DNA of 64,000 nt, taken from Mycobacterium asiaticum (lineage in GTDB: Bacteria > Actinomycetota > Actinomycetes > Mycobacteriales > Mycobacteriaceae). Below, piece after piece: positions 53,760 to 62,120 of this stretch; positions within the stretch are counted from its first letter, which is position 1, and each line of letters starts with the position of its first letter. The translations under genes were made by a program, and so were the position numbers. The notes under the pieces were generated by a model that saw nothing but the letters and a program-made list of their open reading frames with translations, was not told where the DNA came from and did not search any database. The stretch spans positions 248,001 to 312,000 of the forward strand of contig NZ_LZMH01000069.1 in assembly GCF_001673635.1 (NCBI RefSeq). The letters run 5' to 3'.

Positions 53760-53975
53760 GTGAAGTTGTTGATGGCAGCAGTGTTGGCGGCGGCAGCGCT
53801 GACCTTGGCCGGGCCACCCCCCGCACACGCCGATCCGATGCCGCCCGGTCCCGGCTGCTCCGATGTCAGTTGTCACCAGCCGCCCCGAGCGCTACCCGCT
53901 CCGACTCGCGGAGTTCAGGGATGCGTTCGCGGTGCCTGCGTCCCGAGGCCCGAACTACCCCGGACGCGGCACTAG
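53760..53975 (+). CDS. possible small secreted Cys-containing protein
   Basis: A 71-residue frame with a convincing signal peptide (VKLLMAAVLAAAALTLAGPPPAHA) and a short mature part rich in Pro and Cys (CSDVSC, QGCVRGACVP). GTG 53760 or an ATG 30 bases upstream could start it. The C-terminal part may be frameshifted, since another frame over the same bases also reads open. Medium-low certainty. Confidence 0.5.
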   Translation: MKLLMAAVLAAAALTLAGPPPAHADPMPPGPGCSDVSCHQPPRALPAPTRGVQGCVRGACVPRPELPRTRH

Positions 53976-54016
53976 GCTCCCGGTGCGCTGAGAGTCACCC
54001 GCTAACGTTGCGCGCT

Positions 54017-54820
54017 ATGGGTGTCTTGGATGGACGGGTTGCGCTAATCACCGGAGGGGCCCGCGGGCAGGGCCGGGCGCATGCATTGGCGCTGGCGGCC
54101 GAAGGCGCCGACATCGTCGCCGCCGACGCACCGGCACCGATGACGGGCCTGACCTATCCCCTCGGCACCGAGGATGACCTGCGCGAGACGGCCAAGCTCG
54201 TCGAAGAGCTGGGGCGGCGGTGCCTGCCGGTGGCCGTCGACGTGCGGGATTCGGCGCAGGTCAACGCGGTCGTCGAGCAGACCGTCAACGACATGGGCAG
54301 CCTGGACATCGTGGTGGCCAACGCCGGCGTGGTCAGCACCGGGCCGCTGGATGAGGTCACCGATGAGATCTGGCGGCAGCTGGTCGACACCAATCTGACC
54401 GGCGTGTTCCATACGCTGCGGGCCGCCATCCCGGTGATGCGGCGGCAGCGGTTCGGCCGGGTCGTGGTGACCTCGTCCATGGGCGGTCGGATGGGCATCC
54501 CTGAACTCGCGGCTTACAACGCCACCAAGTGGGGCGTGATCGGACTGGCCAAGTCGGTCGCCCTCGAGGTCGCCAAAGAGGGAGTTACCGTCAACGTCGT
54601 CTGCCCGACCACGACGCAGACACCGATGGTGCAGCCCACCGGCGGCGACGACATCCCCGACGACTTGGTGCGCCGGATGATGAAGGCCAACCCGATTCCG
54701 CAACCGTGGCTGCAACCGCAGGATGTCAGCCGCGGCGTCGTCTACCTGGTCACCGACCCCGGAGTGGTGACCGGCAGCGTGTTGGAGATTGGTCTGGGCG
54801 GTAGTGCGCGGATCAACTGA
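54017..54820 (+). CDS. SDR oxidoreductase, mycofactocin-coupled type
   Basis: A 267-residue SDR. The cofactor motif TGGARGQGRAHA is the pattern of the mycofactocin-dependent SDR subfamily; the catalytic motif is YNATK and SSMGGRMG precedes it. Subfamily members oxidise alcohols with non-exchangeable NAD recycled via mycofactocin. TAACGT (54003-54008) lies eight bases upstream, so the start may be leaderless. The stop is 34 bases before the FadD gene, so the two are likely co-transcribed. Confidence 0.88.
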   Translation: MGVLDGRVALITGGARGQGRAHALALAAEGADIVAADAPAPMTGLTYPLGTEDDLRETAKLVEELGRRCLPVAVDVRDSAQVNAVVEQTVNDMGSLDIVVANAGVVSTGPLDEVTDEIWRQLVDTNLTGVFHTLRAAIPVMRRQRFGRVVVTSSMGGRMGIPELAAYNATKWGVIGLAKSVALEVAKEGVTVNVVCPTTTQTPMVQPTGGDDIPDDLVRRMMKANPIPQPWLQPQDVSRGVVYLVTDPGVVTGSVLEIGLGGSARIN

Positions 54821-54854
54821 TGCCCTATTCGACCGACAATGGAAGGCTCACGGC

Positions 54855-56423
54855 ATGCCGGATCTAGCAGACCCACGCTTCCTCGACGAGCGCCTCGCCC
54901 ATTGGGCCGCCACCAAACCCGACGAGGAAGCCATCGACTACCTGGACCGGAACTGGACCTGGGCGCAGTGGAATGACCGGGTGCGCCGGTTGGCCGGTGC
55001 TCTCACCGAGCTCGGCGTGCGGCGCGGGGATGTGGTGGCGTTTCTGGACAAGAACCATCCGGCTTGCGTCGAGCTGACGCTCGCCGCCGCGTCGCTGGGG
55101 GCTGCGAACGCCATCATCAATTTCAGGTTGGCGGCGGACGAACTCGACTATGTGCTCAACGATTCGGGCGCCAAGGTGTTGCTCGTGGGATCCGAGCTGA
55201 AGCCGAACGTGGAGAAGGTACGCGGAGCGCTCACCAACGTGGAACACATCTTTGAGGTCACCCCCGACGGCGCCGACGGCGACGAGTACGAGGCGCTGCT
55301 GGCCGAGGCGACACCGGTCGACCGTTCCGCCGATGTCGAACCGGACGATGTGTGCATCATCATGTACTCGTCGGGTACTACGGGGCGCCCAAAGGGTGTC
55401 GAGCTGACGCAGGCGAACATGATCGCGCACACGCTCAATGCACACGAGGGATTCGATTTCGACCCCGGCGACAAAAGCATGGTGTCCATGCCGCTGTTCC
55501 ACGTGGGCGGTTCGTCGTACGTGCAGTTCGGCATTCACGATGGGGTGCCGAGCGTGATGACCCGCGACGTCGACGGCATGGCGCTGGCCGGGGCAATCCT
55601 CAAGGGCGCCAACCGGACCTTCCTGGTTCCCGCAGTGCTGGCCAAGGTGCTCGAAACCGGTGAGGACGCCGTGAAACTATTCGGCGCGCTCAAGACGTAT
55701 TCGTACGGGGCCTCGCCAATGCCCCTGCCACTGCTGCGTGCGGCGCTGAAAGCCTGGCCGAACACCGATTTCATCCAGGCCTACGGCCTGACCGAATTGT
55801 GCGGTGTGATCAGCCACCTGCTCCCGGAGGCGCACCGGGCGCAGGACCATCCGGAGCGGTTGAGCAGTGCGGGGACGCTGGTGCCCAACGCCGAGGTGCG
55901 GGTAGTCGACCCCTACACCCTGCAAGACGTGCCGATCGGCGAGCAGGGCGAATTGTGGTTTCGCTCACCGCAATTGATGAAGGGCTACCACAACAAGCCG
56001 GAGGCAACGGCCGAAGCCATCACCGCGGACGGCTGGTTCCGCACCGGCGATATCGGCCGCGTCGACGAGGACGGCTACATCTTCGTGGAGGACCGGCTCA
56101 AGGACATGATCATCTCGGGCGGGGAGAACATCTACTCGATCGAGGTGGAGCGGGTCTTGGCCGAACACCCGGCGGTGACGGAGGTCGCCGTGATCGGGGT
56201 GCCGGACGAGAAGTGGGGCGAGGTGGTCAAAGCCGTTGTCGCCCTTGAGGGTGAGGTCACCGAGCAGGAGCTGATCGCATTCACCCGGGAACGGCTGGCC
56301 GCCTACAAGTGTCCCAAGTCCATCGACATTGCGGACGCGCTGCCCCGTAACCCGACTGGCAAGATCCTCAAAAAGGATCTGCGCAAGCCGTATTGGGACG
56401 GCCGCGACCGCGCGACCGTGTGA
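54855..56423 (+). CDS. acyl-CoA synthetase (FadD family)
   Basis: A 522-residue AMP-forming ligase. P-loop IMYSSGTTGRPKGVELT near 172-188, YGLTE near 318, hinge GDIGRVDEDGYIFVEDRLKDMI, and C-terminal PRNPTGKILKKDLR with the catalytic Lys. It converts a carboxylic acid to its CoA ester. ATG follows GGAAGG. Co-directional with the SDR, suggesting alcohol oxidation followed by CoA activation. Substrate unknown. Confidence 0.9.
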   Translation: MPDLADPRFLDERLAHWAATKPDEEAIDYLDRNWTWAQWNDRVRRLAGALTELGVRRGDVVAFLDKNHPACVELTLAAASLGAANAIINFRLAADELDYVLNDSGAKVLLVGSELKPNVEKVRGALTNVEHIFEVTPDGADGDEYEALLAEATPVDRSADVEPDDVCIIMYSSGTTGRPKGVELTQANMIAHTLNAHEGFDFDPGDKSMVSMPLFHVGGSSYVQFGIHDGVPSVMTRDVDGMALAGAILKGANRTFLVPAVLAKVLETGEDAVKLFGALKTYSYGASPMPLPLLRAALKAWPNTDFIQAYGLTELCGVISHLLPEAHRAQDHPERLSSAGTLVPNAEVRVVDPYTLQDVPIGEQGELWFRSPQLMKGYHNKPEATAEAITADGWFRTGDIGRVDEDGYIFVEDRLKDMIISGGENIYSIEVERVLAEHPAVTEVAVIGVPDEKWGEVVKAVVALEGEVTEQELIAFTRERLAAYKCPKSIDIADALPRNPTGKILKKDLRKPYWDGRDRATV

Positions 56424-56475
56424 CCCCCAGCGAAGCACGCGTGGCGTGATCCGGTGCAGACCGCTCGCGGACCGA

Positions 56476-57084
56476 TCAGCCTGCGGGCAGCTTGACAACC
56501 AGACCGGCGTCCCATGCGCGATCCAACAGCCCCGCAACGTCAATGTGCATGGCGGCTTCAAACTCGGGAGTTGCCACTAGATCTTGTACGTAACACAGGA
56601 CCTGCTCGGCGACAATTTGATCGACCCCACCAACCCAGCCGATGAGGCGAGCGCCGAAGCCGACCGGATCGACGGTTGTGCGGACATAATGTTTCTGCAC
56701 TTCTTCGAGCTCAACGGTCACCGTGCACGGGGGGTCGAGCCGTAACCGAAATCGCGTCTGGACCTCAACCTTGCCGCGGTAGCGGACGAGTTGCCCGGCT
56801 ATGCGTACCTCCACCCGGAGCGCGATTGGGACAGTGACGATTTGGCGCCAGTAGTCGTGATCACAGGTGGCGACGCGGACCCGCCCGCGCCTGCCTCGCG
56901 CCATTGCCGACGCGATCCCGCCTGGGCCGACTTCGAGTGGGCCGATCGTGAGGTGATCGCCTACCAGGCGGGCCACCACCTGGCCGACCCTGTCCGGCGG
57001 CGCCGCCGCGAGCAGCACGAGAGCGGTGAACTGTTCAGGGGATAACTCACTGGCCGATGCAAGCCGGTCCTCATCGTTGCCCAT
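56476..57084 (-). CDS. conserved hypothetical protein
   Basis: A 202-residue soluble protein with a helical N-terminal third (SPEQFTALVLLAAAPPDRVGQVVARLV) and a beta-rich remainder (VPIALRVEVRIAGQLVRYRGKVEVQ, PPCTVTVELEEVQKH), ending in a helix. This resembles lipid-binding sandwich proteins but I cannot assign a family. ATG 57084 was chosen over an upstream start that would overlap the divergent promoter region. Confidence 0.7.
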   Translation of the reverse strand: MGNDEDRLASASELSPEQFTALVLLAAAPPDRVGQVVARLVGDHLTIGPLEVGPGGIASAMARGRRGRVRVATCDHDYWRQIVTVPIALRVEVRIAGQLVRYRGKVEVQTRFRLRLDPPCTVTVELEEVQKHYVRTTVDPVGFGARLIGWVGGVDQIVAEQVLCYVQDLVATPEFEAAMHIDVAGLLDRAWDAGLVVKLPAG

Positions 57085-57200
57085 CACCCTGATCTGTGTT
57101 CCCGTATCGCGTCTGGGCAAACAGGTCCGGAGTCCACACCGTTCGACGCCACGCTGCCCCCACCGGGACCGTCCTGGGGCGAAACCCCTACGCTGGTGTC

Positions 57201-57404
57201 GTGTTGCTCTTCTTCAGCTACGGCAACAAGGAGAAGTACCTCGGCGTCGGAGAGGTCAGGACCTGTCCGCGCTGCCACAACACGACGCAGTGGACGCGGA
57301 TGCAGGAGTACAAGCAGATCACACTGTTCTTCGTTCCGGTCGCGCGGTGGAGTCGCCGACAGTTCGAGGTCTGCGGCATCTGTGGTACCGCCGTTGCCGC
57401 CTGA
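57201..57404 (+). CDS. small zinc-ribbon protein
   Basis: A 67-residue protein with two Cys pairs (CPRCHNTTQW and CGICGTAV) about 35 residues apart, typical of a zinc-ribbon (family 15). The N-terminal VLLFFSYGNKEKYLG is characteristic. The -10-like TACGCT (57189-57194) places the transcription start at GTG 57201, so it is likely leaderless. Function unknown. Confidence 0.82.
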   Translation: MLLFFSYGNKEKYLGVGEVRTCPRCHNTTQWTRMQEYKQITLFFVPVARWSRRQFEVCGICGTAVAA

Positions 57405-57437
57405 GCGCGCTCGTGTAGTCCGCTCGTCCAGAAGCCT

Positions 57438-58529
57438 TCAGCGCACCACGCCGCGTAGCGTCACCAGCCCAAGTTCCTTGTGGGTGAGGAACCCCGGTGG
57501 TGCATCGCAGACCGCCGGGATGGCGTTCACCGGGCCCATCGCCGTCCACGTGTATCCGGGATTTCCGTGATCACCGTTTTCATCGGCGGCGCCGCGCAGG
57601 ATCAATTCGGTGGAAACGTCGCCCTGCACCACCAGGCGGTAGTGGTAGTAGCCGTCCCAGTCGGGCCTGGGGTCAATGGCGTCGTGCTCGATGAACGAAT
57701 ACATCTCATGCAGGGTGATGAAGGGCCGGCCGTCCACCCAGGCCGTCCACTCGTGCTGCTGGGATGCCACGGTGCCCTTCTTGATGACCCCCTTCAATCC
57801 GGGCATATCCATGTCTTCGGTTCCCTCGTAGGGAATGTCGCGCGTGGCCAGCCCGATCTTTGTTTCTGTCGTGAACTTGTCGACGGTCTTGCCCACGCCG
57901 TCCACCACCATGGACAGCGACTGCGCGAACAGGGGCCACGCGGCCCCGAACAGATTCCCCGCTTCGAATTCCGCGGGTTCCTTCCCGAATCCCATTTCGT
58001 CGAGGTACTTGAGCGTGTCCTTGTTGAAGTTCACCACTTCGTAGATGTGAATACGGTCGATCCGACTCGCGATCCGGCACAGCGTCAGCACCAGCAAGTC
58101 CGCCGCGAAGCCAGGATGAATCCCGCCGCCGTGAAACGATGTGCCGCCCTGGCGGCATGCTTCCGCAATCTTGTCGATGTCCGCGGCGTTTGTTTCGGTT
58201 CGGTACCACCAGGCACCACCGGAGGCGACGACGTTCTTGCCGCCCCGCAGCAGGCGGCAGATCTCGTCGATGTCGGACCAGAGCGGTGCATAGAACACGC
58301 AGTCCGCATCCAGTGCTTCCAAGGCGGCCTTGTCGGTTGTTGCGAGCACACCGAACGGGGCCACCCCGACAAGTTCGCCGGCGTCTTTACCGACCTTCTC
58401 GGGGCGACTACAGAGCACGCCGACGACCTCGTAGACGGGGTTGTCAGCGAAATGGCGCAGCGCGAGCGTGCCGACATTGCCGATGCCCCACTGGATGACG
58501 CGATACTTTTTCTCCGCCGTCTGCGTCAT
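57438..58529 (-). CDS. DapB-like NAD(P)-dependent reductase, copy B
   Basis: A 363-residue Rossmann protein. The dinucleotide motif VIQWGIGNVGTLALRHF is at the N-terminus; the family is annotated as dihydrodipicolinate-reductase-like in actinobacteria but is not the lysine-pathway DapB. It contains FHGGGIHPGFAADLLVLTL. ATG 58529 follows GGAAGGAG. The gap to the related copy A is two bases. Third gene of the SDR-led operon. Substrate unknown. Confidence 0.82.
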   Translation of the reverse strand: MTQTAEKKYRVIQWGIGNVGTLALRHFADNPVYEVVGVLCSRPEKVGKDAGELVGVAPFGVLATTDKAALEALDADCVFYAPLWSDIDEICRLLRGGKNVVASGGAWWYRTETNAADIDKIAEACRQGGTSFHGGGIHPGFAADLLVLTLCRIASRIDRIHIYEVVNFNKDTLKYLDEMGFGKEPAEFEAGNLFGAAWPLFAQSLSMVVDGVGKTVDKFTTETKIGLATRDIPYEGTEDMDMPGLKGVIKKGTVASQQHEWTAWVDGRPFITLHEMYSFIEHDAIDPRPDWDGYYHYRLVVQGDVSTELILRGAADENGDHGNPGYTWTAMGPVNAIPAVCDAPPGFLTHKELGLVTLRGVVR

Positions 58530-58531
58530 CG

Positions 58532-59611
58532 TTACTCCTTCCACATGAGGCCGCGGAGGGCCTCCGCGGGTGGAATCTCATCGACGGCAATCAATCCCGC
58601 GGGCGCACGACAGACCCAGTCAATGACGTTCATGGCCCGAGCGGCGGTCGAGATACAGCCGGCGTCTGTCGTATCGAATACCGGATGCGAGACATGTGTG
58701 TTGATCTCTATTCGAGGTTCGCCCTCGGCGACGACCCGGTGTACCCCGGATTGGCCGTCTGGCGGGTAGGGCCAATCGGGCGCCGCGGCGTTGGTGAGCC
58801 TGGTTATGTGCTCCAGCGTGATCACTGGTTGCCCGTCGACGATGCCCTCAGCGGCGAACCGGACTGCGGCCATTCCGCCCGGTTCGACTTTGGTCATGAT
58901 GCAATCGATCGGTTGTGGGGTGTACCAGCGTTCATCGCGTTGCCGCACCTCGTCGAGTGTGATCCCGAGATGGTCGGCCAGATTCCGTACTGCGCCACCG
59001 AACATGGACACCACAACGCCGGGCAGGAAGAGCATGGGCGGGTCGTCATCCGGTTTCAGCCCGAAACCCATTGACTTGCCGGTGAATTCGTAGTCATCGT
59101 AGTTTGCGTAGTCGAATATTTCCTGGACGGTGATCGAGGAAATGCGAGTAGTAAGGCTGCACGCCGAGTAGACCAGGGTGTCCCCGGAGAACCCTGGGTC
59201 AATGCCATTGACGTACAGCGAGGTGTTGCCCGCCTCGCACGCCCGCTGCAGCGGGTCTCGCAGCCAGTCATCGGCATGCCGCGGATTGGCAAGCCAAACC
59301 AGTGATGTGCCAACCACATTGGTGCCGCCGGCAAGGAATCTGGTGATTTGATCGATGACCTCCATCGGCCGGGTCTCGCCCAGCGCCGTGTATACCACGC
59401 AGTCGGCGCCGAGGGCGACGAGCGCATCGACATCGTCGGTGGCTGTGATGCCGGTCGGCTCGGCCAACCCGCACAACTCGGCGGCATCCTTGCCGACCTT
59501 CGCCGGGCTTGAGGCATGGACTCCGACCAATTCGAGGTCTGGACGTCCGATGATGGCTCGCAACGAATGTCGTCCCACGTTGCCGGTGGAGAACTGGATC
59601 ACCCGGCGCAT
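58532..59611 (-). CDS. DapB-like NAD(P)-dependent reductase, copy A
   Basis: A 359-residue Rossmann protein of the same family as its neighbour (VIQFSTGNVGRHSLRAII; YVNGIDPGFSGDTLVYSA; MGFGLKPDDDPP). The two copies are clearly divergent, so they may form a heteromer or act in sequence. It is 11 bases downstream of the SDR gene and two bases upstream of copy B. Confidence 0.82.
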   Translation of the reverse strand: MRRVIQFSTGNVGRHSLRAIIGRPDLELVGVHASSPAKVGKDAAELCGLAEPTGITATDDVDALVALGADCVVYTALGETRPMEVIDQITRFLAGGTNVVGTSLVWLANPRHADDWLRDPLQRACEAGNTSLYVNGIDPGFSGDTLVYSACSLTTRISSITVQEIFDYANYDDYEFTGKSMGFGLKPDDDPPMLFLPGVVVSMFGGAVRNLADHLGITLDEVRQRDERWYTPQPIDCIMTKVEPGGMAAVRFAAEGIVDGQPVITLEHITRLTNAAAPDWPYPPDGQSGVHRVVAEGEPRIEINTHVSHPVFDTTDAGCISTAARAMNVIDWVCRAPAGLIAVDEIPPAEALRGLMWKE

Positions 59612-59622
59612 CAGCAGCCTCC

Positions 59623-60411
59623 TCAGTAGTCCGGTATCGGCAAAGGCGAGTTGTTAGAGTCGATTCCGCCGTCCACATGAAAGACCGCATTGGTGGCGTA
59701 GCAGTCGGTCGTGCTCAGGTAGACGCAGAGGCGACCGAGGTCCTCGACATTGCCGAGCCGATGCAGCGGGGTGGCTTCCTGCATTTTCTCCAGCGATCCA
59801 GGCATCAGGTCGAGGCTGGACTGTAGACCGTCGGTGGCGAACGAGCCAAGTGCGATGGCGTTGACCCGGATCTTGGGGGCCAGCTCCTGGGCCATCGCGC
59901 GGGTCAAAGCTTCCAGGGCGCCCTTGGCGGTGCAGTACGCGGCCAGCGCGCGGATGCCGAAACGTGCTGAACCGGAGGAGATGTTGACGATGTTGCCGCG
60001 CCCGGCCTCGATCATGTGCGGGGCGACGAGCTGGCTCATGATGAACGTGGACTTGACGCACCAGTCGAAGGCGAGTTGGAAATCTTCGTCGGTGATATCG
60101 AGAAACCTGGCGTACGTGGCCCCGCCGACGTTGTTGATCAAGATGTCGATCCGACCGAATTGCTCGATAGCCGTCGAGACCACGCGTTCGCCGTCCGGGC
60201 GGCTCATCGCGTCGGCGACCAGTGCCAGCCCCTTGCCGCCGGCCGCCTCGATGCCGCCGATGGTGGCCACGATGTCCGACTCCGTCCGCGCCGTTCCAAC
60301 CACCGTCGCACCGGCCTCCGCGAGCACCCTCGCAATGCCTTGGCCCACACCCTTGCCGGCGCCCGTAACAATGGCGACCTGTCCAGCCAGGTTGAACTGC
60401 TCCAAAGCCAT
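59623..60411 (-). CDS. SDR family oxidoreductase, first gene of operon
   Basis: A 262-residue classical SDR: TGAGKGVGQGIA (18-27), NNVGG, SSGSARFG, catalytic YCTAK and an RVNAIALGSFATDG loop. NAD(P)H-dependent. ATG 60411 follows GAGGGAG. It heads the operon with two DapB-like reductases and is transcribed from a promoter carrying the repeated operator. Divergent from a TetR gene. Confidence 0.9.
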   Translation of the reverse strand: MALEQFNLAGQVAIVTGAGKGVGQGIARVLAEAGATVVGTARTESDIVATIGGIEAAGGKGLALVADAMSRPDGERVVSTAIEQFGRIDILINNVGGATYARFLDITDEDFQLAFDWCVKSTFIMSQLVAPHMIEAGRGNIVNISSGSARFGIRALAAYCTAKGALEALTRAMAQELAPKIRVNAIALGSFATDGLQSSLDLMPGSLEKMQEATPLHRLGNVEDLGRLCVYLSTTDCYATNAVFHVDGGIDSNNSPLPIPDY

Positions 60412-60455
60412 ACCAGCTCCCTCTCGCAGACCGCGGACGACGCCGCGCCGTTCCC

Positions 60456-60484
60456 ATCTAACGGCTGAAACTGACTTAAGTCAA
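60456..60484 (-). promoter_or_regulatory. promoter with TetR-type operator (site 1), SDR operon
   Basis: On the minus strand TTGACT (60479-60484), 17-nt spacer, TTAGAT (60456-60461). The 12-bp palindrome TGACTTAAGTCA (60472-60483) overlaps the -35. The same operator occurs at 61214 and 62082. Confidence 0.75.
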
Positions 60485-60580
60485 CGACGGATTGGGTGAT
60501 GGGCCTTCACCTCACCCGACCGGGCCGTAATCCTCGCGATACTGTCTGTAATGGGGCTCGCCTAGGAACAGAAGGGAACA

Positions 60581-61183
60581 ATGACGTCGAGCAATCGGGT
60601 TTCGGTCCGCGAGACCAAACGTCTACAGACGCGAGAGCGCCTGATGGGTGCGGCGGTGGCCGAGTTCAAGCGCTCGGGCATGGCCGAAGCGGATGTCGGG
60701 GCCATCGTCGCCGCCGCGGGAGTTGCCCACGGCACCTTCTTTTTTCATTTCCCCACCAAAGAGCACGTGCTACTCGAGCTGGAGCACCGCGAGGAACAGC
60801 GTATCGCCAGCCAGTTCGGTCGATTCCTGGAAGCCGAGCACGACCTTGCGGATGCCCTGCGGGAGGCCGTTCGGTTGATCTCGGGTCTGGAACGCCGTTT
60901 GGGCGAAGTGTTGTTCAAAGAGTTTTTGGCGCTGCACTTTTCGCAGACGCGTCCGCCGGCAGAAGATGGCAGGGACCATCCGGTGATCGTGGCCCTTGCC
61001 CAGGAGATCGCGCAGGCACAGGAAGCCGGCCACGTTGATCCGGACGTGAACCCGATGAACAGCGCCGTGTTCTTTCTGCTGGGGTTGTATGCGCTGTTGA
61101 CCACGACGAACACGTGGCCGACGCGCGACGCCATGCTCGGTGATTATGTGACCAGGTCGTTGCGAAGCCTCGGAGTGCGATAG
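60581..61183 (+). CDS. TetR family transcriptional regulator, copy 1
   Basis: A 200-residue TetR repressor. The HTH runs from about 15 to 62 (LQTRERLMGAAVAEF, IVAAAGVAHGTFFFHFPTKEHVL). The C-terminal ligand domain is helical. ATG 60581 follows GAAGGGA. Divergent from the SDR operon, and adjacent to operator site 1. It is a paralogue of the TetR at 62121; the recognition helices are nearly identical, so both should bind the same operator. Confidence 0.93.
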   Translation: MTSSNRVSVRETKRLQTRERLMGAAVAEFKRSGMAEADVGAIVAAAGVAHGTFFFHFPTKEHVLLELEHREEQRIASQFGRFLEAEHDLADALREAVRLISGLERRLGEVLFKEFLALHFSQTRPPAEDGRDHPVIVALAQEIAQAQEAGHVDPDVNPMNSAVFFLLGLYALLTTTNTWPTRDAMLGDYVTRSLRSLGVR

Positions 61184-61213
61184 TCACGGCCAATCACCCC
61201 GCCACCGACAGTG

Positions 61214-61242
61214 TTGACCTTAGTCAGTTTGTGGACTACAAC
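61214..61242 (+). promoter_or_regulatory. promoter with TetR-type operator (site 2), membrane protein
   Basis: TTGACC (61214-61219), 17-nt spacer, TACAAC (61237-61242). The partial palindrome TGACCTTAGTCA overlaps the -35. Transcription would start near 61249, at the GGGGGAGG ribosome-binding site before TTG 61260. Confidence 0.7.
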
Positions 61243-61259
61243 AGGCGGGGGAGGCAACC

Positions 61260-61997
61260 TTGAATCTGCCCACACTGAACTTCCGTCGCTCCACCGGAAA
61301 CGGTGTTTCCGCACCCGGCACCCGGGACGGGCTGGCCTTCGACGAGCACATGGAGGAGTCGCGGCTCGCCCAGCGGCAGGCCGACAAATGGCTGATCTCG
61401 GGCTCGCTGTTGATCGGCACCGCCGCCCTCGGCATCTTCGGGCTTCCGTTGTTCCTGCGCGGAGTCTGGTTGCTCCGCCGTGCGCAGCGAACCGGCCTGT
61501 CCGTGCGGCCAATGCTCGTCACACTGCTCGGCTATCTGGTCGTCATTGACGCCGCCATCAACACGGTGGGTTGGGCGTTGGACATGGTCGGCAACCACAC
61601 CTTGCTTGGCAGAGTGCTTTTGGTGGGCTGGGGCAACATGTTCGACGCCGGCTACTTCTGGCACTTCAACGAATTATGGATTGGTGGCGCGGCCGGCCCC
61701 GGCGAGAAGGGCTGGGAGATCGGGTTGATCTTCACCGTGTTCACCATGCGAATTGCGGCCGGGATCGGCTTCTTGCAGATGAAGCGGTGGGGACACCAAT
61801 GGATGGTGATCACCTGCTGGATGGGCGTGGTGATCTGGATCGGCTACGTGTTCAACATGACCATGTACGCGGACGTGCGCTTTTCCGGCGTCATCCTTCC
61901 CGTCATCGGCTGGTGGCTGTACGACATCTTCTACATCACCCCATTCCTCGCGATCCCCTACCTGCATACGGTCAATCGCGAGATCTTTTCTGACTGA
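61260..61997 (+). CDS. six-TM membrane protein of unknown function
   Basis: A 245-residue polytopic membrane protein: TM segments at about 47-66, 79-100, 121-138 (weaker), 152-175, 178-200 and 207-230. Trp/Tyr-rich loops (FDAGYFWHFNELWIGG, NMTMYADVRFSG) could bind a hydrophobic ligand. The start is TTG 61260, chosen for the GGGGGAGG at ideal spacing. I do not recognise the family. It sits between the two TetR paralogues and has its own copy of the operator, so it should be co-induced with the SDR operon and with the second TetR gene. Confidence 0.8.
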   Translation: MNLPTLNFRRSTGNGVSAPGTRDGLAFDEHMEESRLAQRQADKWLISGSLLIGTAALGIFGLPLFLRGVWLLRRAQRTGLSVRPMLVTLLGYLVVIDAAINTVGWALDMVGNHTLLGRVLLVGWGNMFDAGYFWHFNELWIGGAAGPGEKGWEIGLIFTVFTMRIAAGIGFLQMKRWGHQWMVITCWMGVVIWIGYVFNMTMYADVRFSGVILPVIGWWLYDIFYITPFLAIPYLHTVNREIFSD

Positions 61998-62081
61998 CTC
62001 TTGTCATAGCCGGTGCCTTAGCACTTGAGCTGATTTAGCCATGATCATAAGCTTTTCAGCGGCCTCGCCACGCTACTTCTA

Positions 62082-62110
62082 TTGACTTCAGTCAGCAAGG
62101 AGACTACAAC
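62082..62110 (+). promoter_or_regulatory. promoter with TetR-type operator (site 3), TetR copy 2 operon
   Basis: TTGACT (62082-62087), 17-nt spacer, TACAAC (62105-62110), with TGACTTCAGTCA overlapping the -35. Site 2 and site 3 share the -10 TACAAC and preceding GAC. The start of transcription (about 62117) is almost on ATG 62121, so this mRNA is nearly leaderless. Confidence 0.72.
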
Positions 62111-62120
62111 AGAGCGCAGG

